From: Chara braunii
Taxonomy: Eukaryota > Streptophyta > Charophyceae > Charales > Characeae
DNA: 37,635 nucleotides
Reading direction: 5' to 3'
Assembly: GCA_003427395.1 (NCBI GenBank)
Contig: BFEA01000027.1
Span: 2,007,510 to 2,045,144, forward strand
Shown: positions 1 to 8,699 of the stretch, in pieces
Position numbering within the stretch: the stretch's first letter is position 1
Layout: each line of letters begins with the position of its first letter
Made by a program: the position numbers and the translations under genes
Notes under the pieces: model-generated
Databases searched by the model: none
What the model saw: only the letters and a program-made list of their open reading frames with translations
What the model was told of the DNA's origin: nothing

Positions 1-134
1 CACACACACCAACCAATCCCAACGCCCACCCCCCAACCCCCACCGGGCCAAGACAAAACCGGGAAACGGTCCGCTGTTACCACGTACGCGGGCCCTAAAT
101 TTGAGTACGCGCGCATATGTATGCGACACGTATG

Positions 135-166
135 CGCATACGTGCATACGCGTATGCACGTATGCG
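135..166. repeat. Perfect 32-bp palindrome
   Basis: The 16-base half CGCATACGTGCATACG is followed immediately by its exact reverse complement, with no loop; the centre is between 150 and 151. The surrounding 100-180 is made of alternating TACGC/ATGCG words with no ORF logic. The 230 bases before the first LINE hold no gene: C-rich low-complexity sequence, then this block. Confidence 0.9.
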
Positions 167-394
167 GAGCCCGCGTACGTGTACGCCGTGCTACCCAGAT
201 CGCAACAGACAAGGTTGCGGCGGCCTGGATTTTTTTTTTTTGGGAAAGCTAGCAACTTTATTATCGAAGTAAAACAGATGTTGAGGCCAGGGACCTCACA
301 ATTCAACCCTGAGTTTCCCTGGCCGTTTCAGCCAGTTTAGCTTACGAGCCACGCTCGAAGACCAAACCTTTCTTCTATAAACTCTAAGCTAGCT

Positions 395-418
395 GCTGGG
401 AACCGGGCCCAACGTCCC
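395..418 (-). other. LINE 3'-UTR stem-loop, copy 1
   Basis: On the minus strand GGGAC is followed by stem GTTGGG, loop CCCGGTT and stem CCCAGC. The stem differs from the plus-strand LINE copy at 3061 on both sides, yet still pairs (a T:G wobble and a G:C in place of A:T). It lies in the 3' UTR about 155 bases before the poly-A tail. Confidence 0.75.
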
Positions 419-688
419 TTCAAAGAAGGACTAAATCTTTCGGAAAGTACAGCTTGAAGCTCTGAGTAAAAAAGAGGGGCACCTTTGAGCCCTGTGGCCT
501 AGAATCTAGGAGTCGTCAAAGATCACAGACTTTACGAACAACTCCCAGAAATGACTTCTAGTTAAGAGACATCACCCAGTGGGCCGAAGAATAAGATAAA
601 GACAAATGAAAAACCCCTGTGGTCTCTGATCCTATCCACAGTCTATTACGACCGTACTTTCTATGAAAATTGGTCTAAAATGACCAGA

Positions 689-1785
689 TTAAGAAACTTT
701 GCTTCCGGGATGTAGCCATTTGGAAATCAGCAGACAACCCTCTGAGGTGACTGAAGCCCAAATATTGTTCTTTGCCCAGGAGGTTCGAAAGCTCCGGGAA
801 GACTGGCTTTGTCTGTCTTTAGATAGTCTCCAATCTGCACGAATGGCCAGTCTTATTTGCTCTTTAACCAAAATAATCTGTTGCTGTAGGTGGAGCGTTT
901 CTCTCCTGAAAATCTTAGCATTCCTGGCTTTCCAGATGATGCTCATCACTGCACCTCTGCACACAAAGGCGATGTAACTCCAACCCGTGCTGAAGTTAGA
1001 CCCTTTGGGGTGGAGGGCATGGAGGATCCAGTCATCTGTCCATTCCCATTCGTCTCCCACCAAATTTTGCCAGTGATGTTTCCACCATCGCCACAGTTCA
1101 TTAGCCAATGGACATTGGAGCCAAAGGTGCGTACTTGTTTCCCAGCCCCAATTACATCTCTGACATTTCGTGTCCAGTGGCACTCCTTTAGAGTCTAGCC
1201 ACACTGCTGTTGTTGTGGCTTGCATCGCCTGTAGCCATTGGATGCCGGCTTGTTTCTGAGATGGCAGCTTCTTCAGAATCTTCCATATAGCCTTGAAGTT
1301 CGGGGGGGTACGCAGGCCCACCACTTGTCTTTGAAACCTTGCCAGGGCCTGATCTCCTGGTTTCTTTTTACTAGACTGTTGTTGGAGTCTTACCGCAGAT
1401 TTGGGCTTATACCGATAGAGCGGGGTGTGGTGTGGGCTTTTGACGTCCTTGCATCCAAAGAGCAGAGGTTCAATCCTATAGTCACTTGCCTTCTTCTTTA
1501 GAAGGAACAAGCACTGGGTCTTACTGCTACCCCTGTCTTCTACCCTCGCTTCTTCCATTCCTACCGTAGTCTGAACCAATTCTTCCTTTTCAAAACAGAG
1601 AGATGAGTCCCCATTTGGGAGGCTATTAGCAACCCAAGATTTGACTCTCATCCCTCCCCCCTGGTCTGGGCCTAACACTCGCAATATCTTCTTCGACTGC
1701 TCCAGTCACACACCGAGATCGAATTTCATGGCAATGTCTTCGTCTTCGAATTTCTTTCCATTTCCGCAGGTTGATTCCAAAGGGC
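689..1785 (-). pseudogene. LINE reverse transcriptase C-terminus with zf-RVT finger (decayed)
   Basis: This is the C-terminal part of a non-LTR retrotransposon ORF2 protein; the polymerase core is missing. About two thirds along it carries the zinc-binding RT tail: CQRCNWGWE, then THLWLQCPLANELW with Cys-X2-Cys, His and Cys spaced as in zf-RVT (PF13966-type) domains. The Trp-rich segment after it matches residue for residue the 195-residue tail of the plus-strand LINE at 2292-2879. The long open stretch is 689-1684. The same frame continues to about 1784 through a single TGA (about 1702), which fits a CGA to TGA change. The downstream partner is the 3' UTR with its poly-A. It is a dead fragment that cannot retrotranspose by itself. 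Confidence 0.85.
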
Positions 1786-1800
1786 ATACTCACACGGCAA

Positions 1801-1803
<3 letters not shown>

Positions 1804-1836
<33 letters not shown>

Positions 1837-1929
1837 CCCCCCCTTAAAACACACCCCCACCGATGATAGTGGTGCTGATGAGAGCAGACAGCACTACCAC
1901 CCGGGGAGAGGCTCCATCTATTGGTGGGG
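1804..1929 (-). mobile_element. Poly-A retroposon tail inserted in the foldback arm, with target duplication
   Basis: A T33 run (1804-1836), which is a poly-A tail on the minus strand, is followed by about 90 bases ending at the TCTATTGGTGGG motif found in LINE tails at 6889-6906 and 16806-16820. The insertion is flanked by direct copies of ATACTCACACGGCAACCCTT at 1786-1805 and 1930-1949, a 19-20 bp target-site duplication. This is typical of L1-style target-primed reverse transcription of a 5'-truncated copy. Confidence 0.85.
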
Positions 1930-2195
1930 ATACTCACACGGCAACCCTTATTCCGCAAAATATGCGGATTTGGGAAGGGCCGATTTGAGGTTTTGGACAT
2001 GGTTCACGTCACACTGCTGTGCCTTTTCAGATGGGACAAGGTCGCGTCCGTCTGGAGAAATGTGGATTTGGTACTTGGCTGGTCACACGACGCCATCCAC
2101 AAATTATGCAAGAACTTTTGTGAACGAATTTTTGCCAATTTTTGAAGAAAATGGAAAAAAAAACAAAAAAAAAAATAGCAGTACTGCGTAGGTAG

Positions 2196-2879
2196 AAGGG
2201 TCTCAGCCCGGGAAGACTGGTTTCTGACAGACTGGCAAGGATAAAAGGCTCGACAGCAACACAACCAGATTGGGAAAAATTTTGGATAGGCTTGAAGAAG
2301 ATTCCGTCCCAGAAGAACGCAAGCTTGATGTGGATGCAAGCCCTGCAAGTTGTTCCCACAGCGCAGACTGAGTGGTTGGGAAACGAAGGAATGGACTTGT
2401 CAACTAGTACCTGTCCCAGGTGTAATTGGGGATGGGAAGCGGATGGACATCTGTGGATTGGATGCCCTCTAGCAGATGAGCTGTGGATATGGTGGTCCTC
2501 CCACTGGAATAACACAACACAAGGGGTTTTCCCGTGGTCTGATGATTGGATACTATATGCTACCTTCTCCAGTCCACAATGGAAATATACAGAAGGCTGG
2601 GGGTATGTAGCGCTGGTCTGCAGAGGGATTTTGTTGCAGACGATTTGGCAGGCGAGGAATGAGAAGCTTTTCAACCAAAAGCGGATGCCGATTCAGCAAC
2701 AGCAATACCAGGTGCTTTCTACAATCAGACGCACGATTCTAGCGGATTGGAGAAGAGCAACGGGCCGCCAGGGTAGAGGCAGGCCGTGGTTCCTTAAAAC
2801 ATGGGCTATTCAGTACCACCTCGCCTCGGTCTCACAGGATGGGAATATGGACTATGCAAGATGGTTATCTACAATGTAG
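2196..2879 (+). pseudogene. LINE reverse transcriptase C-terminal fragment with zf-RVT finger
   Basis: An open frame of 227 codons follows a TAG at 2193; no authentic start exists because the element is 5'-truncated. The zinc finger reads CPRCNWGWE, then GHLWIGCPLADELW, the Cys-X2-Cys/His/Cys pattern of the zf-RVT domain that closes many plant-type LINE ORF2 proteins. A basic, Trp-containing tail follows and the frame stops at TAG 2877. The upstream part (PDWEKFWIGLKKIPSQK) aligns with PNFKAIWKILKKLPSQK of the minus-strand LINE, which shows homology beyond the finger. The finger is thought to bind template or target nucleic acid in LINE proteins. There is no internal stop, so this copy looks younger than the one at 689-1785. 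Confidence 0.85.
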
Positions 2880-3060
2880 TCCGCCGAGTGAGGGGGCGCT
2901 AAAGGAACAAGGCCTGACCTGGGACGCAAGAATTGGATGTATAACGATAACTGAGTACTAGATCAAGGTTTTCTGACCTTGGCTACAGAAAAGTCACTTT
3001 TTTTACTGTGCTTCAAGATTCACTTTTTTGGAAAGTCTCCTTTTATGTTGGTATAGCGGT

Positions 3061-3084
3061 GGGACGCTGGACCCGGTTTCCAGC
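3061..3084 (+). other. LINE 3'-UTR stem-loop, copy 2
   Basis: GGGAC is followed by stem GCTGGA, loop CCCGGTT and stem TCCAGC, a perfect 6-bp stem. It sits about 160 bases before the poly-A tail, the same spacing as in the minus-strand LINE. Confidence 0.75.
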
Positions 3085-3266
3085 AGCTTGGTATGTTAAA
3101 GCACTAAGAGCTTGTGTAGATTGCAGATATTGGAGCTTGGCTCGTAAGAGAAACTGGCTGAGGCTGCCAGGAGTACTCCGGGTAGAATTGTGAGGTCCCC
3201 AGCCTCCTCCCATTCATGGGTAATATATTGTTGATGTTTTCCAAAAAAAAAAAAAAAAAAAAAAAA

Positions 3267-3655
3267 GGCCATTTGAGGTCACCTCCAGAGGTGACCTGGA
3301 GGTGACCGCAAAATCCCTTGGCCCGCGGCTTCGCAGGCCGCCGCTGACAAATGGGCACTGGAATAGTACATTTGCGAATTTGGTAGATCCGTGTGACCGG
3401 CCTATTACCCTTTTTTTTGGGATTTTCAATTTTGGGGTTATGTGACCGGGCTTTTACCTTTTTTTTTGGGATTTTGGGATTATAGGTCCCCCGGGACCTA
3501 TAATCCCAAAATCCCAAAAAAAAGGGGTAAAAGGCCAATCACACGGATCTACCAAATTCGCAAATGTACTATTCCAGTGCCCATTTGTCAGCGGCCTGGG
3601 AAGTCGCGGGGCAAGGGATTTTGCGGTCACCTCTGGACGTGACCGCAAATGCCCT
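3267..3655. repeat. Inner arms and centre of the foldback element
   Basis: Left arm 3267-3490 and right arm 3493-3655 are reverse complements apart from an internal duplication in the left arm: a segment running from GTGACCGG through T8 to GGGATTTT occurs twice, at about 3395-3440 and 3441-3482. The arms also contain short GGTCACCTC/GAGGTGACC palindromes. The duplication beside the hairpin tip is what slippage at an extruded hairpin would leave. Confidence 0.85.
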
Positions 3656-3893
3656 TTTTCCTTTCTTCCATTTTTTTTCGAAAATTGGCAGAAATTCGTT
3701 CACAAAAGTTCTTGCACAATTAGTGGATGGCGCCTTGTGACCAGCCAAGTACCAAACCCCCATTTCTCCAGACGGCCGCAACCTTGTCCCATCTGAAAAG
3801 GCACAGCAGTGTGACGTGAATCATGCCCAAAACCTCAAATTGGCCCTTCCCAAATTGTGGATTTGGGGTCGCCATGTGAGTATGCCCTAAGAA

Positions 3894-4035
3894 AGGGAAT
3901 TTACGGTAACCTCCCCAGGTAACGACAAATTCCCAGCCCTCGCGGCCCCTCAGGCCACTGAAAAATGGGGTCACGAATAAGTAGTTTGGGGGATCCCTCT
4001 ACACTATTTTTTTGGGATTTTGGGGATTATGATGA
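3894..4035 (+). repeat. Diverged half of a second foldback-type element
   Basis: The order of words (AAGGGAATTT, CGGTAACC, GCGGCCCC, CACTGAAAAATGGG, TTTTTTTGGGATTTTGGGG) follows that of the inner arm at 3300-3480, but with many substitutions. It looks like an older family member truncated at the SINE that follows. Confidence 0.5.
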
Positions 4036-4470
4036 TTTGGTACCGCAGAGGTGTGGTGGGTTCAAAACCACCCCGGATCCCTCAGTTGGTCAGGCAGCGA
4101 AGCGGCATTCAGGTGATGGGTTCAAAACCACCCGGGGTCGCTTGGGGCCATCCAACTCAGCTAGTTGGCTGGCTCCCCGACCATCCTCGTGGTGGTCAGG
4201 GAGTAGGGTGGGACCCAAAGACAGCACTTTGCCAGTAGCTGCGCCTCCCATTTACATCCTTCACCCCCATGGAGTGGCAGTAGTGTGTGGTGTGTGGGTG
4301 CTGGCCATAGATACGGCTGTTACTCTATGGGGGTGGGGCAAGGAGATGGGAGGTGCAGCCACTGGCAAAATGCTCAGTCTCGCTGCCCCGGGGCCCAACC
4401 TACCCCCTGACCACAGCCAATTAGGGTGGGGGCACAGCATGCATCCCCTTGATTGTGAGAGCTAGGCTTA
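4036..4470 (+). mobile_element. tRNA-like SINE, copy 1
   Basis: It contains pol III promoter-like boxes: an A-box-like segment at 4080-4094 (CTCAGTTGGTCAGG) and a B box GGGTTCAAAACC at 4118-4129, about 35 bases apart, plus a second B-box copy at 4058-4069. Downstream is a body with a long inverted repeat, and a 3' domain (TGTTACTCTATGGGGGTG ... ACTGGCAAA ... TCAGTC) that is shared with 10672-10755. No terminal A-run is seen. tRNA origin is inferred from the boxes, not from a foldable cloverleaf. Confidence 0.65.
4228..4369. repeat. 48-bp inverted repeat with GT-rich loop inside SINE copy 1
   Basis: 4228-4275 (TTTGCCAGT...CATGGAGT) is a near-exact reverse complement of 4322-4369 (ACTCTATGG...ACTGGCAAA). 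The 46-base loop is GT-rich (TAGTGTGTGGTGTGTGGGTG). Confidence 0.8.
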
Positions 4471-4517
4471 GGAGTACTGGTAGATAGTGAGAGGTGACAG
4501 TGAGAGACCAATACAGC

Positions 4518-4662
4518 TTTTTTTTTTTTTTTTTGGGGGACAAATGCTGCGGTCTATCCGTGGGGAGCAACACGTGCTGGAAACCGGGCCCAGCGTCCCA
4601 TATAGAGTTACACAAGTCATTTGAGATACCGGGGCCATTACCCGGCTTCGGCTGAGAATCAA
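4518..4662 (-). mobile_element. Retroposon/LINE 3' tail with poly-A
   Basis: On the minus strand a hairpin CCGGGTAATGGCCCCGG (about 4629-4645) is followed by the conserved stem-loop (4576-4599: GCTGGG / CCCGGTT / TCCAGC), GTGTTGCTCCCC and then an A17 tail (T-run 4518-4534). The two-hairpin order matches other tails in this window. Only the 3' end is present. Confidence 0.75.
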
Positions 4663-4760
4663 TCTGAGAACTATTGAGAAGTATTGAAGAAATTCAAGAG
4701 AATTAAAAAGAGGTTGAAAAACCAGGTTGAGTTCTGAGCATGACATCTCCGATGCCGACA

Positions 4761-4792
4761 GGGGCGCAGCGCTACCGGGAGCGCTGCGCCCC
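4761..4792. repeat. GC-rich perfect hairpin, copy 1
   Basis: GGGGCGCAGCGCT, loop ACCGGG, AGCGCTGCGCCCC: a perfect 13-bp stem, extended outside by GCCG/CGGC. A related hairpin lies at 10329-10360. From 4793 to 5750 I see no gene, only moderately GC-rich unique sequence and a small GGACCAC-TG-GTGGTCC hairpin near 4930. Confidence 0.85.
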
Positions 4793-5750
4793 GGCAGCAT
4801 CAACCATCAATCAAGGCCACCGCCATGGAGAGGAGCCACGCGCGCCGGAAAATCGCACGCAGTAAGGAAAATTGTGTGCGCGCGCCCAGCGACTGCACGC
4901 GATTGGGTGCGCGCCCTGATCTGAAAATTGGACCACTGGTGGTCCATGTTGAGGGGCTGAGATGGTCCAAATTTCAGACCAAACGGTCCAGCGGATCACG
5001 AGATATCGAGGATGTTGCGCCCAAGCTTCATTCACAAGTTCAGGACGAAGGGGTGGTGCGTGGAGGATTTCCATTGTTCATGGGAGGAGCAGCGGTGTGA
5101 TGGAGTAGGTGGGTGACAAAGGAGTGGCAGAGCAACGAGGGAGTGATTGGAAAGGACGCACGGTCAAAGCGAGGTAATGGGAGCGGCTGGTACACGTCAA
5201 AGAATGGTACATGGTTTTCCTCGTCTTCAACAGCGTGGTAGGCGGTAGTATTGCGGATTGAACCCCCTGAGCTGACTTGTCAACAGGTTTGATGAGGGGT
5301 GGCACACTGTTTTTTATTTCCGTGAGAAATTGAGGATGGCCGTTAATGTTCTTGGTGTTAGCATCGCCTAGAGCCTTAGAGCTAGCAGTGGGAGGCAGGG
5401 AATCCTTCCTTTCCCAAGGACGCTGGGGTAGGGTTTGCAGGGTGTGTGGTAAGTAGGGGGTTGTTGAAGAAGTAGGGAGGGGGGTGTTGGTTGACTGTTG
5501 TTTTTGTCGACGTGCGATTGGCTTGCTTCTCCTCTCTGCAGTAATGATCTATTCCTGATTCTATCCTTTGCGTGGTGAGATTCCTGATTCTATAACTTGT
5601 GCGTAAATTTTTCAAAATCGTAGTTAGGTTTTCCTTTTCAAGACTTTTGACGTCTACTTTCCTTGTATCGTCGCACCTCCATCGTAGCATATCTTCGGAA
5701 TTTCGGTTTCTTAATCATTACTATCTCATCTCATTTCTGAGCCATTTTTG

Positions 5751-5986
5751 AATCTAATGGTTCCAAGAGTAGTCTCTCGATATGACTTGCTAATCTACAA
5801 CCGGGATTGATTTCTCAAGGTGATGTTCGCAACGCCTCTTACTCATACATCTTTCAAAAACATTTCCTTCTTAACGGTTTGACCAATTGAATCTGATGGT
5901 TCCAAGAGTAGTCTCTCGATACGACTTGCTAATCTACAACCGGGATTGATTTCTCAAGGTGATTTCCTTCTTAACGGTTTGACCAA
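5751..5986 (+). repeat. Imperfect tandem duplication
   Basis: 5751-5886 is repeated from 5890 (AATCTRATGGTTCCAAGAGT ... GATTTCTCAAGGTGAT ... TTCCTTCTTAACGGTTTG). The second copy lacks about 39 bases in its middle. The following 5987-6290 is AT-rich with no ORF or repeat that I can support. Confidence 0.85.
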
Positions 5987-6299
5987 CGATTCTCAAACCA
6001 AAGTTTGAGAGTCGATTTCGCAAATCCTTTTTGGATATCTAAATCTATATTCGTAGGTTTTTCCCAACCACAAATTTTCTACCCTTTTGATTTGTATTGC
6101 TTCCCTGTCTAAAAAATTGATGTACTCGGTTTTCTAATTGTTTTTCGATGATTTTTTTCTTTATTTTTTGTAGTCCTTTTGTTAATATTTCTTATGATAA
6201 TTTTCTATAGCAGATAACGATCGGTTTGGCTCTTTGTTTTTTCGATAGCTGAGGGGTAGTAGTTTTGTTGGGGGGCCACCAGGGAAGGGTAGTAGGCCC

Positions 6300-6560
6300 T
6301 GGGTATAGGTCAGGAGGTCGGGGCTAGGACGACGCAGGCCGGTGCTGGAGCGCTTGGAAGGCTCTGTAACCCGAGGGAGCCCGAGGGAGCATGAGGCTTG
6401 GGGAGTTCTGTCGAGGGAGGAAGGCAGAAACCAGCCCGTCCAACGTAACTGTTGTCGGGGTTTATCCCTGTCACCTCAGGGGCATTGCGGCTACAGGGAG
6501 TGTCGAGGGTGGAAGACACTTCTTGCCGACTATACCAGGCTGATCAGGGTTGGGGCATGG
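6300..6560 (-). repeat. CCAGCGTCGT-type dispersed repeat, inverted unit
   Basis: On the minus strand it has the word order of the units at 7040, 7530 and 7990: CCAGCACCGGCC(T)GCGTCGTCCTAGC and GGTTACAG near 6350, with TGTCTTCCACCCTCGACA near 6500, a phrase that recurs at 8120-8137. Confidence 0.6.
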
Positions 6561-6589
6561 TGGTGCCCTGTCACCTAGCATTGGGGGGC

Positions 6590-6912
6590 TTGAGATCAGC
6601 TGTGTCTAGGTTCGAGGATTGATTATTGGGTCTGCGGCCTTCTTCACCTGGTGTGTAGGTAGTTTATTTGTTGGTGTTAGCGTGGCTTGTCTGTTCTCCT
6701 TTCGTCTTTCTTAACGACTAGGTTGTGTAGTAAAAGAACTCAGACATAAATTTCTCTGAATTTCCAACATTTTTTGATCTGTCATGGTGGGTTTCACAAG
6801 GGACGCTAGGCCCGGTTCCCAGTTTGTGCCAATATTTCATGATGTATCTATGGGACGCTGGACCCGGTTTCCAACACGTGTTGCTCCCCACCAATAGATG
6901 GAGTCTCTTTCC

Positions 6913-6943
<31 letters not shown>
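6590..6943 (+). mobile_element. LINE 3' end with two stem-loop copies and poly-A
   Basis: No coding sequence remains. Two copies of the conserved stem-loop motif occur in a row at 6800-6822 (GGGACGCTAGGCCCGGTTCCC) and 6852-6875. They are followed by GTGTTGCTCCCCACCAATAG, ATGGAGTCTC and an A27 tail at 6917-6943. The left end is uncertain. The doubled motif may mean one retroposon inserted into the tail of another, or a tandem duplication in the UTR. Confidence 0.65.
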
Positions 6944-6944
<1 letters not shown>

Positions 6945-7039
6945 TTGAAAAAGTATGACTAGCCTCTTTTCAAATGCGCAGAACCCCTAGACTCCCAAAC
7001 GAAACTCTCTGAAACTATCCAACAGTGTCTTATTCCCTG

Positions 7040-7250
7040 TCGGGCTCTCCCAGGCCTCACACTCCCACTCGGCTAGGTTACAGAGCAACACGACTCGCCC
7101 CAGCTCCTTGGTTGTCCCTTGGAATGCCCACCCCAAAGCATCCCCAGATCTCTCTACCAGCCCTCACGCTCCTGCAGTCAACAGGTTGCTGGGCAACACC
7201 CCAGCACCGGCCAGCGTCGTTCTGGCATCGAACAACCGCAGATCCATGAA
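7040..7250 (+). repeat. CCAGCGTCGT-type repeat, unit 1
   Basis: Contains TCTCCCAGGCCTCACAC, GGTTACAGAGCAACACGAC, GTTGTCCCTTGGAATGCCCA, CCCAGATCTCTCTACCAG, GGGCAACACCCCAGCACC and GGCCAGCGTCGTTCTGGCAT, in that order. The same order recurs 490 bases downstream. Confidence 0.85.
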
Positions 7251-7308
7251 TGTACCAGTATCAAACAGCCTAAAGAGAGTTGCTAGAAGTCCCCAAAATC
7301 CTAAAGCA

Positions 7309-7400
7309 TTTTTTTTTTTTTTTGAGAGCATATACAGAAAAAACAAATTTGACATACCGGGACTTTAACCCGGCTTTGTCTGAAGAATAAGATCATGAGC
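7309..7400 (-). mobile_element. Retroposon 3' tail with poly-A
   Basis: On the minus strand ATTCTTCAGACAAAGCCGGG, TTAAAGT, CCCGG (a small hairpin) leads within 40 bases to an A15 tail (T-run 7309-7323). The hairpin matches that at 4629-4645 in sequence and orientation. Confidence 0.6.
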
Positions 7401-7529
7401 AATTACTAGCCTATTCGCTGAAGAGGAGTTTTAGAAGCAAAAATCGTCATCACAAAGATCCTATAAATGCTCAAAACCCTCCGAATCCCTAGCAAATCCT
7501 TCTAAAAGTCTCCAACACTGTCTTACTCC

Positions 7530-7770
7530 CTGTCGAGCTCTTCCAGGTCTCACACCCCCACCCGCTCGGGTTACAGGGCAACACAACTCACCCCAGCTCC
7601 GACCAGCGTCGTCCCAGCAGTAACCCTTAGTTGTCCCTTGAAATGCCCACCCCAAAGCATTCCCAGATCTCTCTACCAGGCCTCAGACTCCTGCATCAGC
7701 AGGTTACAGGGCAACACCCCAACACCGACCAGCGTCGTTCTGGCATCGGACAACCGCAGATCACTGAGTA
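7530..7770 (+). repeat. CCAGCGTCGT-type repeat, unit 2
   Basis: Direct repeat of 7040-7250 with an extra CGACCAGCGTCGTCCCAGCA inserted at about 7596. It ends with GACCAGCGTCGTTCTGGCAT and ACAACCGCAGATC, as unit 1 does. Confidence 0.85.
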
Positions 7771-7830
7771 AAATAGTAATGAAGCCTCCTAAAATGAGTT
7801 GCTAGGGATCCCCAGAATCACAAATCGTTC

Positions 7831-7831
<1 letters not shown>

Positions 7832-7868
<37 letters not shown>

Positions 7869-7900
7869 TCCAGGTTGTTGTAGAGGTGGGATCATAAATC
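7832..7900 (-). mobile_element. Retroposon 3' tail (CTCTACAACAACCTGGA family)
   Basis: On the minus strand CCTCTACAACAACCTGGACT is followed by an A34 tail (T-run 7832-7865). The same 17-base end precedes the A-rich tail that closes the window at 37570-37635. Confidence 0.65.
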
Positions 7901-7989
7901 ATTCGTAAGACCACGGTTTTCTAAGATTTGATCATGAAAATATTCAGACCGAAAACCACCTACCTTTGGCGACTATCACCCCGAAACCC

Positions 7990-8240
7990 AATCTTTACCA
8001 GGCCTCCTACCCCCAACTGCTATGTTACAGAGTGACGCGACCCACCCCAAAAATCCCCCCACCTGCTAGGTTACAGGGCAAAGCAACCAGCGTCGTCAGT
8101 TCGCCAATAGACACTAGAGTGTCTTCCACCCTCGACAACTCCCCAGATCTCTCTACTAGGTCTCATGTTCCCGTACCGCTCGGGTTATAGGGCAGCACGA
8201 CCAAGCCCCAGTACCGACCAGCGTCGTTCTAACCTCGTCC
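7990..8240 (+). repeat. CCAGCGTCGT-type repeat, unit 3 (diverged)
   Basis: Shares CCAGGCCTCC, GGTTACAGGGCAA, CAGATCTCTCTACTAGG, GGTTATAGGGCAGCACGACC and CCGACCAGCGTCGTTCTA with the previous units. 8241-8699 downstream holds nothing that I can name. Confidence 0.7.
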
Positions 8241-8699
8241 ATTCGCAAACCACTGGGACCAAAGACATCAACAGATGCCATACAAGCCACCAATCGTCGT
8301 CATGGCTGTAGTTCCGATCATCCACTCTTTCAAGCACTGGCTGCAAACATCAAACAAAAACCTTCTCAAACTTACTACGGCAAGACTTACTGCGGTAAAG
8401 CCACCATCTTCACTGCTGACTGTACCCTATTTCTGCCCTACTGGCTAGCCCCTTCACCGCAAAGCGCATTATCTCCAACCATCACCGCAAGCATAACCCA
8501 CTGCAACCAACACCAAAATTATAACGATTTTTTTTAATTGAAACCTCAAAAATCAAAACGAATTCAAAGAACACAGTTACACACGCAAGAATCATAACCT
8601 AAAAAGGCAGTCAACACCTATTATTCTCACAGGGAGAGAGAGGACGGGAGATAATTATTTATTTCCCAATGGAAATTTCTGCGCCTATTCACATCTCAG

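Larger units (their letters stand above)
230..1785 (-). mobile_element. LINE, 5'-truncated, poly-A tail at 230-241
   Basis: Read on the minus strand, an ORF2 C-terminal fragment is followed by about 450 bases of 3' UTR and then an A12 tail (T-run at 230-241). The last 110 bases of the UTR match the end of the plus-strand LINE at 3120-3242: both have GGCTCGTAAG...AAACTGGCTGA and then GAATTGTGAGGTCCC before the tail. The coding frame runs up to 1784, where the terminal sequence of a foldback element begins. The LINE is therefore truncated or interrupted at that point. Confidence 0.85.
2176..3266 (+). mobile_element. LINE, 5'-truncated, inserted in an A-rich part of the foldback arm
   Basis: The element begins in an A-rich stretch (2154-2175) and ends in an A24 tail (3243-3266). 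Removing it rejoins the left foldback arm so that it matches the right arm (3640-3665). It carries an ORF2 tail (2196-2879), a 3' UTR with the conserved stem-loop at 3061, and the same terminal 110 bases as the minus-strand LINE at 230-350. The two LINEs are sister families that inserted in opposite orientation within 1 kb. Confidence 0.85.
1782..3893. mobile_element. Foldback (long inverted repeat) element with nested insertions
   Basis: The ends read GGGCATACTCAC at 1782 and its exact complement GTGAGTATGCCC up to 3893. Moving inward, 1950-2165 matches the reverse complement of 3665-3885, and 3267-3490 matches that of 3493-3655, meeting at the near-perfect centre AGGTCCC-CC-GGGACCT (3484-3499). 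Without the two insertions (1804-1929 and about 2176-3266) it is one hairpin-forming unit of roughly 0.9 kb. No transposase is seen, so it would be non-autonomous. Flanks do not show an obvious target duplication, so the exact ends are tentative. Confidence 0.8.

Noticed and set aside
1641-1847. Plus-strand ORF opposite the LINE ending in poly-Phe
   Set aside because: It is the shadow of the minus-strand LINE and its neighbour's poly-A tail.
3104-3781. ORFs with repeated SRGTYNPKIPKKK-like peptides on both strands
   Set aside because: They are the foldback palindrome read in each direction.
4036-4150. A functional tRNA gene
   Set aside because: The A- and B-box words are present but no acceptor or anticodon stem can be drawn, so I call it a SINE head.
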